Below the pieces are notes generated by a model. That model was not told the origin of the DNA, did no database searches, and saw only the letters and a program-made list of their open reading frames with translations. From Tritrichomonas musculus (Eukaryota; Parabasalia; Tritrichomonadida; Tritrichomonadidae), in assembly GCA_039105265.1 (NCBI GenBank), contig JAPFFF010000017.1:372001-436000 (forward strand): a stretch of DNA of 64,000 bases, in the 5' to 3' direction. The position numbers and the translations under genes were made by a program. Positions 51,376 to 60,379 of this stretch are shown one piece after another (the first letter of the stretch is position 1; every line of letters starts with the position of its first letter).

Positions 51376-52692
51376 ATGTACCCGACGCTAAATCCAGCTG
51401 AAGAGCAAACACCGATTGCCATTGAATATGCCTACTTTTTAGAAGATGGAGAACAAGACCCTAGCAAACCAAACAGATATTACTTTAATTTCCCGCAAGA
51501 ATGGTGTACATCAAATAGAGGGGAATCAATTATTGGGGTGAGAAATATTTTTATGTTAGCCAGAAGTAGAAAGATAGAATTTACTCTTGGAGTAAGAAAA
51601 TATAGACGAGACGAATATGATAAACTCAAGCATGATAATCCCCTATTTTCATATGAACAATTATGGAAGTATCTTGAAGATGACCATAAGAGTGAAGTAT
51701 TTATCAGTATAAACTCGTGGTTGAATCGTGAAAATGATTTTAGTGAGGTGTGGAATGATATACAATCTGCTATTGAAGCCAAATTTGTTGAGTTTAATAT
51801 TGAAGCAGATAAAATCAATAAAGACCACAATTTCAATTTAGATAACCAAGAACTAAAATTAAGCACCAAATATTCTAATTTAATTACAGAATATCAAAAT
51901 TTGCAAAAAGAAATAGAAGACCTCACAAATAAAATATTTAATGAGAAAGATGACACAGTTAAAGCTGAGCTACAAAAAGAATTAGATAAAAAGAATGATG
52001 AAGATAAAATAAATATAGCCACTAGATATAATGCTCAAAAAGAAATGGAAAAAATTAGAGAAGAAATCAAATTAAATGAATTGAAGCCCACATTCCATGA
52101 AGAAAAAACTGGCTTAAGACGAAGGGATGTTCAAACAGATGGCTTCTACAATTATGAAAATAATATGTTCTATGAAATCTTTTATTCACCAACTAATGGT
52201 GAACAAGTCAAAGATAGTAAATATAAAAACTATTATGTGGACCTATCAATTAGCTTTAGAGTTAGACCACCAGATAATAAATTGCCATATCGACGATTTG
52301 ATTTTGATGATGTTTATAATATTGGTTATGAGCCATTCAATAACCATCCAGAGGATTTCATGGATTTAAGCAAACCAGTCATAGATAAAGATGGAAATAT
52401 CATTAGGTATGAAGGCAAGTGGATGAGAGAGCTAAGATTCAAAAATGTATGGGATAGGCATTCTTGTGCTGTATATTCATCAATAGCAGAACAATCAAAT
52501 AAATATTATTTAGGTAATAGTCAGATATATTTCAACCCTATCAAATACTTTAAGCTGAACTCAACAGACCAAAGATTTTGGATAGAATTCTATTCAGGCC
52601 GACATAATAACATTCCAGTCATAGTGCCAAATAATGAATCATTTAAAATCGAAATGCAATTCATGCCATACAAGAAGATGCTTTACATTTAA
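51376..52692 (+). CDS. Putative virion protein (438 residues), element D
   Basis: Start MYPTLNPAEEQTPIAIEYAY; the same ATG context occurs in element B. Residues 1-75 and 290-438 are conserved with B and beta-rich (RYYFNFPQEWCTSNRGESII, GVRNIFMLARSRKIEFTLGV; at the end FNPIKYFKLNSTDQRFWIEF YSG). Residues 150-245 form a charged coiled coil (KELDKKNDEDKINIATRY) that the B copy lacks or has much shortened. No known domain is recognised. First gene of the element, 10 bp ahead of the integrase. A surface or minor capsid role is plausible but unproven. Confidence 0.7.
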   Translation: MYPTLNPAEEQTPIAIEYAYFLEDGEQDPSKPNRYYFNFPQEWCTSNRGESIIGVRNIFMLARSRKIEFTLGVRKYRRDEYDKLKHDNPLFSYEQLWKYLEDDHKSEVFISINSWLNRENDFSEVWNDIQSAIEAKFVEFNIEADKINKDHNFNLDNQELKLSTKYSNLITEYQNLQKEIEDLTNKIFNEKDDTVKAELQKELDKKNDEDKINIATRYNAQKEMEKIREEIKLNELKPTFHEEKTGLRRRDVQTDGFYNYENNMFYEIFYSPTNGEQVKDSKYKNYYVDLSISFRVRPPDNKLPYRRFDFDDVYNIGYEPFNNHPEDFMDLSKPVIDKDGNIIRYEGKWMRELRFKNVWDRHSCAVYSSIAEQSNKYYLGNSQIYFNPIKYFKLNSTDQRFWIEFYSGRHNNIPVIVPNNESFKIEMQFMPYKKMLYI

Positions 52693-52702
52693 ATGAATTA
52701 AA

Positions 52703-53779
52703 ATGACTTACAAGACAATAGATGAGTTATTTAAGAAATTTCCGTGGCGGACACCATCTAAATTTGTCCCTCTTGCAAAACGCTATGGATTCACAGAGGA
52801 GGCAGCATTAAATTATTTAAAGAAAGTGGTTCATGATGTTAAAGTACCAAAGGCAAAATTCATGAACATCTATTCGAAGCATTCAGGTGGATACCAAATG
52901 GACACATTCATAAATGACAAAACCAAGGATGGATTAAATTATTTGATGCTAATTAATATTAACACGAGAAAAGCATATAGCTATCCAATGAAGGGGAAGG
53001 GTGCAAAAGAAGTAGCAAAGGCTCTTAACAAATTTTTTGAAGAAGAACCAGATGTCTATTCTATAACATCAGACCAAGATGCAGCTTATTTGTCCAATGA
53101 TGTATTACAACTAATGAAATCAAATGACATAATATACAATACAACAGAAGACAATAACCATAATGTTCTAGGTATTATAAATAGATTCATGAGAACAATA
53201 AGAGATATGGTAGGTGAGAATAGATATATTGGAGAACAAGAGATGAATGGTTTAATAGATTCCTACAACAATTCTCCCCACAGGTCACTAGACTATAAAA
53301 TACCAAATGAAATGACAGAAAAAGATGAAAAAGAATATGTAAAAACCAAATCACAAAATAATCCCTATGACTTCAAACCAAATGATAGAGTTAGAATTAT
53401 TCAAGCTAAGGAGCCATTTTCGAAGCGCAGAAATAGAGTCAGTAAAGAAGCATACATAGTTGATTCCAAGGCTGGAAATCAATTTATAGTTAAATCTAAA
53501 GATGAATCAATAGATAAATTACCTGGATACAGACTAATAAAAACACAAAATAAAAATATAGCGCAAACACTAAAGGGAGGCAAGAGAGGTATTGTGGAAA
53601 AAATTATATCATATGATGCAGCTAAGAATAAATATAAAATAAAATATAGCGAGGGGACAGAAGATGTAATTCCAGCTAAAAATTTACGAGAGGGAGCACC
53701 AACTAAATTATCCAATCTTGAGATGGATTACTGGTCAAAACAAAAAAATATTCCAAATAATATCAGGAAATGGATTTAA
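52703..53779 (+). CDS. Polinton integrase (rve family), element D
   Basis: 358 residues. N-terminal helical part (TIDELFKKFPWRTPSKFVPL), rve RNase-H core (GGYQMDTFINDKTKDGLNYL; VYSITSDQDAAYLSNDVLQL; NVLGIINRFMRTIRDMVG; YNNSPHRSLDYKIPNEM), then an SH3-like/chromodomain-like C-terminus (PNDRVRIIQAKEPFSKRRNR, GNQFIVKSKDES, RGIVEKIISYDAAKNKYKIK). Family role: joins element ends to host DNA, giving 5-6 bp duplications. It is near-identical to the B copy and related to the A fragment. It sits between the virion-like gene and the ATPase with 10-bp gaps, suggesting a compact transcription block. Confidence 0.9.
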   Translation: MTYKTIDELFKKFPWRTPSKFVPLAKRYGFTEEAALNYLKKVVHDVKVPKAKFMNIYSKHSGGYQMDTFINDKTKDGLNYLMLININTRKAYSYPMKGKGAKEVAKALNKFFEEEPDVYSITSDQDAAYLSNDVLQLMKSNDIIYNTTEDNNHNVLGIINRFMRTIRDMVGENRYIGEQEMNGLIDSYNNSPHRSLDYKIPNEMTEKDEKEYVKTKSQNNPYDFKPNDRVRIIQAKEPFSKRRNRVSKEAYIVDSKAGNQFIVKSKDESIDKLPGYRLIKTQNKNIAQTLKGGKRGIVEKIISYDAAKNKYKIKYSEGTEDVIPAKNLREGAPTKLSNLEMDYWSKQKNIPNNIRKWI

Positions 53780-53789
53780 CCACAAATAA

Positions 53790-54647
53790 ATGTCTAAACA
53801 AATAATGAAAGAAGTGGAAACTTTAATACAAAAGACAATGAAGAAAAACCAGAAAGAAATAGAAGCCGCGTTAATGAAACCATTACATCCATCCTATCCA
53901 TTTAGCACTAATGGTATCTATTTTCTTATAGGCAAACCAGGTGCAGGAAAGAGTTATTGGATATGGAAACACATTTTAATCACAGAGAGATTATTTAAGC
54001 ATCCATACTACCAAAAAATTATCTTCTGTTCAACAAGCGGCAAGATGGACAAAACTGCAGAAGCGATGAGTAAAAATGTAAAGACACCAATTGTATATCT
54101 TAACGAAGCAGAATTAATGGATTACCTAAAAAAGCATCTAAAGAGAAAGATAAAATATTATGCAATGGTAAAGCATGTATTATCAAGAATGAAAGAAACA
54201 AATGAAGAAATGCAGAGACTAATAAATAAGCACTCTCTTCAAGAAATAGATGATAGAATAGTATATATAGCAAACAAGTTAGTAAAATATCAAACTTCAT
54301 CATATCCATACAACACACTGATAATATTAGATGACTGTGCAGGAAGTGATTTATTAACACATAACAATACTGAATTCTTAAGACTACTGACCAAAACGAG
54401 ACACTATAATATTACTTGTATTATGGCTATTCAAACAATTCGATTCGTCCACATAAACGCAAAGAGATTGGCTACAGATTTGATATGTTATAGTGGATAT
54501 TCCGAAGAAGATTTTACATCATTGCTTCAACAAACGAATAACAATCTAAATATCAAAAAGACGGTTAAAGAATATTTGCAGCATAGAGAACCTCACGATA
54601 AATTTATTTGCAATATAACAGCCAACAAATATTACTTTGAGTCATAG
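53790..54647 (+). CDS. DNA-packaging ATPase (FtsK/HerA, A32-like), element D
   Basis: 285 residues. Walker A GKPGAGKSYW (about residues 48-57), Walker B TLIILDDCAG (about 174-183), followed by LLTKTRHYNITCIMAIQT with the sensor glutamine. The N-terminus is lysine-rich and helical. Equivalent to the element A enzyme (26582-27442) though diverged. Family role: genome packaging into a capsid. It starts 10 bp after the integrase stop codon. Confidence 0.9.
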   Translation: MSKQIMKEVETLIQKTMKKNQKEIEAALMKPLHPSYPFSTNGIYFLIGKPGAGKSYWIWKHILITERLFKHPYYQKIIFCSTSGKMDKTAEAMSKNVKTPIVYLNEAELMDYLKKHLKRKIKYYAMVKHVLSRMKETNEEMQRLINKHSLQEIDDRIVYIANKLVKYQTSSYPYNTLIILDDCAGSDLLTHNNTEFLRLLTKTRHYNITCIMAIQTIRFVHINAKRLATDLICYSGYSEEDFTSLLQQTNNNLNIKKTVKEYLQHREPHDKFICNITANKYYFES

Positions 54648-54662
54648 TTTTATTTATAATAA

Positions 54663-55166
54663 ATGCCGTCAGGAACTATTGATTCTGGAAAATATATTCA
54701 ATCTACAGCACCACCAGATTCTGGTGGTGGTACTTTTGGAAGATTTATGAGAGGAGTTAAAGATGCAACAAATTGGGTTTGGAATAATAAAGCAGAGATA
54801 TTAAAAACAGGAGGAGAAGCAGTTAAAGATATTGGAGCAACAATAGGGAATCCTATTTTAATGGCCGCAGGAGCAGGTGCACAGGCAGCAGGTAATGGTT
54901 TAGAGAGAATGGAAAACAGAACAAAAAAAAGTGAGTTGGAAAAATTATTAGAGGAAAGGAATGGTCGTCTATTTGGAAACAAATATGTAGCCTATTCTGA
55001 TTTTCCACGTATTCATTATGGAAGGAAACCAACAGCATTATATCAGAAAAGAAATATGTTTGATGATGGAGAAGAAGCAAAAATAGAACAATTGAAGAGG
55101 AAAATAGAGTATCAACAAAGACAGGGCTCGACAAGTAGTAAAAAGAAAAAGAAATCAAAGAAGTGA
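54663..55166 (+). CDS. Minor-capsid-like protein, first paralogue, element D
   Basis: 167 residues. A flexible Gly/Ser N-terminus, then VWNNKAEILKTGGEAVKDIG, a glycine/alanine-rich hydrophobic centre (GNPILMAAGAGAQAAGNGLE), FGNKYVAYSDFPRIHYGRKP and a lysine-rich tail (STSSKKKKKSKK). The next gene shares all central blocks. The amphipathic/glycine pattern recalls adenovirus pVI-type proteins; this is analogy, not a detected homology. Lies 15 bp after the ATPase. Confidence 0.6.
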   Translation: MPSGTIDSGKYIQSTAPPDSGGGTFGRFMRGVKDATNWVWNNKAEILKTGGEAVKDIGATIGNPILMAAGAGAQAAGNGLERMENRTKKSELEKLLEERNGRLFGNKYVAYSDFPRIHYGRKPTALYQKRNMFDDGEEAKIEQLKRKIEYQQRQGSTSSKKKKKSKK

Positions 55167-55194
55167 GCCCGCAGTCAATTTTGTTTCCAATTAA

Positions 55195-55884
55195 ATGTCT
55201 TTTGAGTTATTTAGTGTTGGAAGTCCACCTACTCTACGAAGTGATGGAACAGAAGAACCAATTGGAGGGATAAGTGATAAAATATCAAATATGATAAGTA
55301 ATGCATATAACAAATTAACTGGAAGAAAATCTAGTGAAGAACCTCCTCCATTTGCAAAGCAAGCATCTGCTCCGCAGGCTATACCACCTCCTACACCAGC
55401 TCCACCTCCAGTACCACCTCCTATGACTACTACAAAAACAAATTCAGAAGGGATAGTAGGGAAGTTTATGAACAAAATAAATAGAGCATATGATAAAATC
55501 ACAGATGGAAAGTCAAAAAATAATGATGAAGAGGTAAAGAAAGCAAAGGATAGATTAAAATGGGCATGGGATAATAAAGGCGAGATATTTAAAACTGGTG
55601 GTGAAATCGCAGAAGCTATAGGTGAAGCAACTGATAATAAATATTTAAAGGCAGGAGCCAAAACAATGAACACAATAGGAAATGGTTTCGAGAGAATAGA
55701 AAACAAAGATAGGGAGAAAGAATTGAAAATGAAATTAGGAGACTTAAATAGAGATATATTAGGTAATTACTATCTAAATTATTTGAACTATCCACGTATT
55801 CATTATTCAAGAAAGCCGGCTAGCTATAAAATATATCGAAACAAAAAATATGCTATCAAAAGACGAAGAAAAGCAAGAAGGTGA
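55195..55884 (+). CDS. Minor-capsid-like protein, second paralogue, element D
   Basis: 229 residues. N-terminal unique part with a proline-rich linker (PPPTPAPPPVPPP), a KFMNKINRAYDKITDGKSKN block that echoes an earlier MISNAYNKLTGRKS block, then the part shared with the previous gene: AWDNKGEIFKTGGEIAEAIG, NTIGNGFERIENKDREKEL, NYPRIHYSRKPA, and a basic tail (KRRRKARR) suited to nucleic-acid binding. Clearly a duplicated gene. A role inside the virion is inferred from position and tail. Confidence 0.6.
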   Translation: MSFELFSVGSPPTLRSDGTEEPIGGISDKISNMISNAYNKLTGRKSSEEPPPFAKQASAPQAIPPPTPAPPPVPPPMTTTKTNSEGIVGKFMNKINRAYDKITDGKSKNNDEEVKKAKDRLKWAWDNKGEIFKTGGEIAEAIGEATDNKYLKAGAKTMNTIGNGFERIENKDREKELKMKLGDLNRDILGNYYLNYLNYPRIHYSRKPASYKIYRNKKYAIKRRRKARR

Positions 55885-55943
55885 AAACTCAAACAAATTC
55901 ATGTAATAGCAAGCAAATATAAACATTTTTTTAAAGCTCATAA

Positions 55944-56606
55944 ATGAGCAAAAGAGTGCCTCAAAGCAAAAGATTACAAGTGATACAAAAATGGTTAAAT
56001 GGTAGAGATGATGAAGAATATGAAGTTTTTCCTACTAAAACAGAAGGAAAATATATAGTTAGACCTCGTAAGGAACCATTAAATAAACCACCAGTTGAAC
56101 CCCCAAGTGAACCAGCAGCTACTGAACCACAAGATGAAGAACCAACAGTAGAGTCTACAGAGGAACCTCCTGTAAAGCCACTACCACTTGCTCTTCAGCG
56201 AGGGTCTGCTCTGCAGCCGAAAAAAATCACTAGAACAAAATCACAAGCACCACAATTAAATAATTCTATTTATTCGCGCAGTGAAGTTGGCTTTGCCAAC
56301 GAAGCTGCGAGCACTCGCTGCCTCCGACAAGCGGAGGATCCAACAATAAATATCGAGATATTAAATCAATTAAAGCTATTGGGAGAAGAATTCAAAAATG
56401 AAAGGGCTAAGAAAGAACAAAAAAAGATGATTAAAGAAGTGGTGCAAAAACAAATGAGAAAGCCATATTATCAGTATACCCAGCCACAATATATTCAGGA
56501 GCCCAACGACATAGAAGAACCAGAAGAGCCTGCTCCTCCCCCACCTCAAATTCAGCCTCAGCCTATTCGTAGAAGACGTAATAATATTTTCTCTGATATG
56601 TGTTGA
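55944..56606 (+). CDS. Proline-rich protein with a palindromic in-frame insert, element D
   Basis: 220 residues: basic start (MSKRVPQSKRLQVIQKWLNG), a P/E-rich middle, a helical basic part (NERAKKEQKKMIKEVVQKQM) and a proline-rich C-terminus (EEPAPPPPQIQPQPIRRRRN). At 56276-56340 a GC-rich segment encodes RSEVGFANEAASTRCLRQAE and is built of three hairpins in a row, unlike the rest of the gene. No domain is recognised. The basic and proline-rich parts suggest a scaffold or DNA-associated virion protein, by inference. Confidence 0.55.
   Translation: MSKRVPQSKRLQVIQKWLNGRDDEEYEVFPTKTEGKYIVRPRKEPLNKPPVEPPSEPAATEPQDEEPTVESTEEPPVKPLPLALQRGSALQPKKITRTKSQAPQLNNSIYSRSEVGFANEAASTRCLRQAEDPTINIEILNQLKLLGEEFKNERAKKEQKKMIKEVVQKQMRKPYYQYTQPQYIQEPNDIEEPEEPAPPPPQIQPQPIRRRRNNIFSDMC
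56276..56340. repeat. Triple-hairpin palindromic insert in a coding region
   Basis: TTGGC TTT GCCAA (56287-56299), GCGA GCAC TCGC (56307-56318) and CCTCCG ACAAG CGGAGG (56321-56337) follow each other within 51 bp, in frame. GC content is about 60% in a 33% GC gene. Confidence 0.7.
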
Positions 56607-56624
56607 AATTTTATTTTTTTATAA

Positions 56625-58199
56625 ATGTTGAATCCAGAAATTGAACTCAGAACATCAGCTGAAACATGTACACAAATTGCATCATATTTTGATATCGTCG
56701 ATAATTGTATAGCATTAAGCGATACCAATAAACAATACACAATCAGTCCACAAACATCATATTCACCATCTCCTCCAATTCCTCAAGGCTCATATACGAG
56801 TGCTATAATATCTCCAAATACTAACAATACAGCAGATATATACAATGGATTTATTAGAGCTGATATGGAAGTTAGTATTAAAGAAGCTGCAGGACAAGAT
56901 ATCACAGCAACAATAGATGGTGATTACCAATTTAATAAAGTTTGGTTTGGCTTCAAAGATGCAAGAGATGCTGTAGAGAAATATGAAATTGTAGCAAATG
57001 GCATCACCATCTATACCCAGAATTTTGGTTGTGAAGAATCATTTTTAACAGCTTGTTGTGCTAATGAAACAACAAAGAGAGCAGATGTTTATTCTAAAGC
57101 CAGACATAAAGACATATGGAATGGTAAATCAGGTAGCAGAACAGGATTCATTGTTGATTTTGGAGATAAATGGAATGAAAAAACATATAAAATCCATCTC
57201 AAGATAGATTTAAGAAGGTTCTTACCATTATCTAATATTAAATATCTCCCAGCATTTGCAGGTAAGATAGAACTAAGATTATTCTTTTCATGTGCTGGAA
57301 TGGTATGCTGTCCTATCGGCCCAGGAAAAAGTTTTGAAAGTAATCATGTTGTTAATTCAACATACACATTACCAATCATCACAAATGAATTTACACCAAT
57401 TGAAGAACCAATTATTATGTACACAGAATTAAAAGATAAAGTACTAACAGAAACAACCAGAGCATTTCAAGTCACTAAATATACCATCACAGAATGTTCA
57501 TCTATTATACCGTGCTTTGGTATTGAAGACAATATTTATTCCAGTCTCGTACAAAGATATTCTGACCCAACACATCCACTTACATTTCCAACGCAAACAA
57601 TTTCTGTTTACACTACTACGAGCCCATTAAAGAATCCCAATGATAAATCCACATGCACAATCACTCCTCGTTTTGTTGATTCCATATTTTGTCTATTTCC
57701 AGAGAAGCACACCCATCATACAGTATTCAAGAATCCCCAATTTAAGTTGTTCCAATTGAACTGTGGAGGATATGGAAACATACCTGCTAAAGCTTTCGGT
57801 ACCACTAATGAATACCCAGAATTCTTAGAATATTGCCAAAATGCTATGAACATGAATGGAGGACAAAGTGGATTTAACAAAGAAGTTGTTGCATCGTTAA
57901 CTAATGACCAACCATATGCACGCTCTCTTGGAAATTATTCTGATGATAGAACAAGTTTCTTTATTGCTCTCCCAACAGAAACAGATAATACATATCAACA
58001 GGGACTAACATCATTGTCTCCAATTAATTTTGAAATTATTGTATCTCAAAATACTGGCGCAAATACATATGCTAACGATGTTAAAACCCCACCATTAATT
58101 TGTCTCTTATTTGATTCATCAATATCTATTCTTGTTCAACCAAATGGTATGCCACCACTTGTTCGCCTCGGCAACTATGATTTGACTACGCCACAGTAA
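56625..58199 (+). CDS. Major capsid protein, double jelly-roll type, element D
   Basis: 524 residues, intact. Conserved landmarks with the A capsid: NKVWFGFKDARDAVEKYEIV ANGITIYTQ and EESFLTACCANETTKRADVY in the first jelly roll, LRRFLPLSNIKYLPAFAGKI, and late FGTTNEYPEF and TNDQPYARSL. Size fits Polinton capsid proteins, which assemble as pseudo-hexameric trimers. A TTTTTTTAT run lies 4-12 bases before the ATG (56611-56620). Follows the minor-capsid-like cluster by 18 bp. Confidence 0.78.
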   Translation: MLNPEIELRTSAETCTQIASYFDIVDNCIALSDTNKQYTISPQTSYSPSPPIPQGSYTSAIISPNTNNTADIYNGFIRADMEVSIKEAAGQDITATIDGDYQFNKVWFGFKDARDAVEKYEIVANGITIYTQNFGCEESFLTACCANETTKRADVYSKARHKDIWNGKSGSRTGFIVDFGDKWNEKTYKIHLKIDLRRFLPLSNIKYLPAFAGKIELRLFFSCAGMVCCPIGPGKSFESNHVVNSTYTLPIITNEFTPIEEPIIMYTELKDKVLTETTRAFQVTKYTITECSSIIPCFGIEDNIYSSLVQRYSDPTHPLTFPTQTISVYTTTSPLKNPNDKSTCTITPRFVDSIFCLFPEKHTHHTVFKNPQFKLFQLNCGGYGNIPAKAFGTTNEYPEFLEYCQNAMNMNGGQSGFNKEVVASLTNDQPYARSLGNYSDDRTSFFIALPTETDNTYQQGLTSLSPINFEIIVSQNTGANTYANDVKTPPLICLLFDSSISILVQPNGMPPLVRLGNYDLTTPQ

Positions 58200-58236
58200 A
58201 ATCTTTACCAATTTAATTTTTTTATTTCTACGATAA

Positions 58237-58842
58237 ATGGAACAAGCTATTGAATTTGTACCACTTGCTGATTATCCAGATTATGAAATATTATCACAGT
58301 ACCCATTTACAATTCGTCGAAAAGATAACCATTATGTTGTATCAGAAAGAATAAATAAAAATAACGGGTATCCAAGTGTCTGCATAAATAGTGATAAAAT
58401 AAATAAGCATCAAATCATAGCTAAACAATTCATTCCAAATCCAAATAATTTTAAATATATCGACCACAAAAACAAAGATAGAACCGACTACCATTTGGAG
58501 AATTTAAGATGGTGTACATCAAGTGATAATAACAAAAATGCATCGTCAAGAAATGGTGTTAAATATGAATTTGTTGATGACATTCCAGATGATGCTATCA
58601 TGATAACTCACTATCAAATGACAAAGGAATGCCGGGAGTTTAATGACAAGGAGTATTATTACTACTATAATGAAGAAACAGATGAAGATATATTTTACCA
58701 AAGGATAACAGATGAGGTTTATAGAATAATGCATATTAATGTAGCAAAAGGAGGAAGAAAATGCATTATGACAAGAGATATAAATCATAAAAAAACCACC
58801 ATATACATCCATTCTTTTAAGTTTCAGTACTGCTTGGAGTAA
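58237..58842 (+). CDS. NUMOD4/HNH homing-type endonuclease, element D
   Basis: 201 residues. NUMOD4-like N-terminus (FVPLADYPDYEILSQYPFTI RRK), then an HNH_3-type core: HQIIAKQFIPNP, YIDHKNKDRTDYHLENLRWC with the DH and N/H residues expected for the metal site, and SSDNNKNASS. The C-terminal half is unique. Such enzymes nick or cut DNA at specific sites and are common passengers of phages and large viruses. It shares the core with the minus-strand gene at 60726-61565. A T-run precedes the ATG. Confidence 0.8.
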   Translation: MEQAIEFVPLADYPDYEILSQYPFTIRRKDNHYVVSERINKNNGYPSVCINSDKINKHQIIAKQFIPNPNNFKYIDHKNKDRTDYHLENLRWCTSSDNNKNASSRNGVKYEFVDDIPDDAIMITHYQMTKECREFNDKEYYYYYNEETDEDIFYQRITDEVYRIMHINVAKGGRKCIMTRDINHKKTTIYIHSFKFQYCLE

Positions 58843-58886
58843 TTTTGTCAAGTTATTATTTTTTTCATTTTTTTATCTTTACAGAA

Positions 58887-59339
58887 ATGCAAGAGCAATT
58901 TAAGGTCTATGATTACATCAACAACATTATCTCCCTCGCTGATAAACCAGAAGATTTCAAAGAATGTAATTTTGCCATCCTCTGTGATAAATATCCAATC
59001 CAACTATCACGAAATAATTATTTAGCGAAGGTCATTTATATTTCACTCAAGAGTGATAAAACAACATGGAGAATATATCCTGACAAAATCAAGGAATATG
59101 AAATAGAACATGTAATACTCAGCACAAATTCTAGACGTCGATTGAATTACAAGATGAATGAATTCTTTGTTAATGGTTCAAATCTAGAACAAAATTATGA
59201 AGAGCATAGTTATTACAATTATTCCATTGAGAACGTATCAAAACAAACACGAGCATTAATAGATGAATTACGTATAAAATACCAATTAAATACCCCTGAA
59301 TTATTTGTGGGAGAACACCAACCATTAGTTCTAGAGTAA
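58887..59339 (+). CDS. Unknown small protein 1, element D
   Basis: 150 residues from MQEQFKVYDYINNIISLADK; the ATG follows a TTTTTTTATCTTTACAGAA leader, so I prefer it to the upstream in-frame start. Mixed alpha/beta composition (NFAILCDKYPIQLSRNNYLA, ISLKSDKTTWRIYPDKI, TRALIDELRIKY). No family is recognised. Starts 44 bp after the HNH gene. Confidence 0.55.
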   Translation: MQEQFKVYDYINNIISLADKPEDFKECNFAILCDKYPIQLSRNNYLAKVIYISLKSDKTTWRIYPDKIKEYEIEHVILSTNSRRRLNYKMNEFFVNGSNLEQNYEEHSYYNYSIENVSKQTRALIDELRIKYQLNTPELFVGEHQPLVLE

Positions 59340-59368
59340 AGGGAATTAAAATTTTTTTTGGAAATGAA

Positions 59369-59797
59369 ATGAATAAATACAGAAATCCTAACAGTACAAT
59401 TATTGGAGCAGAAGGAGAAATGTTTAACGAAGGAACCAAGACTGAACATACAGTTGGTTTTAATCATTTTGGTATCTTCTCTAATGACAATACATATGCA
59501 GTCACATTTAATCCATATTACAATAGACCTCCAATGAAATATATGGAAAATAAACCTGTGAGACCACCAAAAAGTAATCAACATAGAACAAAACCATTGC
59601 ATGAACCACCAGTTAGCATTACAGATGGAGGATATTATTTAAAAAAAGATAAGGCTCCCAAAGCACCAACCCTTCCACCATATTTAAATAAGCCAGAAAA
59701 ATTAGGGGAGATACAAGGAAGAGCTGATGAAAAAGATAAAGGTAGAGTCATTTATGGGCCTCAACATAAAGTTAAAATAGAGAATATTATCTATTAA
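59369..59797 (+). CDS. Unknown small protein 2, element D
   Basis: 142 residues: MNKYRNPNSTIIGAEGEMFN, GFNHFGIFSNDNTYAVTFNP, then a proline/lysine-rich disordered half (YYNRPPMKYMENKPVRPPKS, APKAPTLPPYLNKPEK). A T8 run is 10 bases before the ATG. No family is recognised; the low-complexity tail suggests a structural or binding protein. Confidence 0.5.
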   Translation: MNKYRNPNSTIIGAEGEMFNEGTKTEHTVGFNHFGIFSNDNTYAVTFNPYYNRPPMKYMENKPVRPPKSNQHRTKPLHEPPVSITDGGYYLKKDKAPKAPTLPPYLNKPEKLGEIQGRADEKDKGRVIYGPQHKVKIENIIY

Positions 59798-59821
59798 TTA
59801 AAAGATTTTTTTGGGAAACAA

Positions 59822-60349
59822 ATGATTAAGAAACGAGCAAATAATCAAGGAATAAATGCTAATTTATCATTAGAACCCCAAGCTGCTGCCCAATCAACAA
59901 GTAATATCAATAACAATATCATCATAAACAAAAGAGATGATGGAAAAGAAGAAATTGTTATTACAAGAAATGTTGAACTAGATGAAAATCCAGAGGATGA
60001 GGCAAAAGATGTTAAATATGTCATCCTTGAGACATATGCCAATATATTGTTGAATCAAGATAAGGCTTTGCTATCTAATCTGGTTTCCAAAAATTGTATC
60101 ATCGTACCAGCTACAGCTTTGTCTAATATTATCAAAGCAATCATAAAAGCAGAATCAGTTGAGGTAGGCCTTGATGAAGATATAGGATGTTGTGCAGGTA
60201 AAGCAAATCCAATTAGAAAGATAGAAAATATAAAAATTGTAAATGATAATGGAGAGGTATGCACAGATTTCAAACAAGTATACAATAGAGAATATAATGA
60301 ATTAATTAACAAATATCATCTGTGTTTAAAGTATGCCGTCAATTTGTAG
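59822..60349 (+). CDS. Unknown small protein 3, element D
   Basis: 175 residues: disordered Q/N-rich N-terminus, beta-rich KRDDGKEEIVITRNVELDE, helical VKYVILETYANILLNQDKAL and NIIKAIIKAESVEVGLDE, and a CC pair (DIGCCAGKANPIRKIENIKI). I looked for adenain-type protease residues (H, D/E, C in the usual order) and do not see them. Function unknown. A TTTTTTT run lies 10-16 bases upstream. Confidence 0.5.
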   Translation: MIKKRANNQGINANLSLEPQAAAQSTSNINNNIIINKRDDGKEEIVITRNVELDENPEDEAKDVKYVILETYANILLNQDKALLSNLVSKNCIIVPATALSNIIKAIIKAESVEVGLDEDIGCCAGKANPIRKIENIKIVNDNGEVCTDFKQVYNREYNELINKYHLCLKYAVNL

Positions 60350-60379
60350 TTTTGTTTGAAGATTTTATTTTTTACGAAA

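Noticed and set aside
55191-55706. Minus-strand ORFs opposite the element D virion genes
   Set aside because: Antisense shadows of well-supported plus-strand genes.
59822-60349. Adenain-like protease in element D
   Set aside because: The gene has cysteines, but the histidine, acidic residue and cysteine order of the family is not seen.
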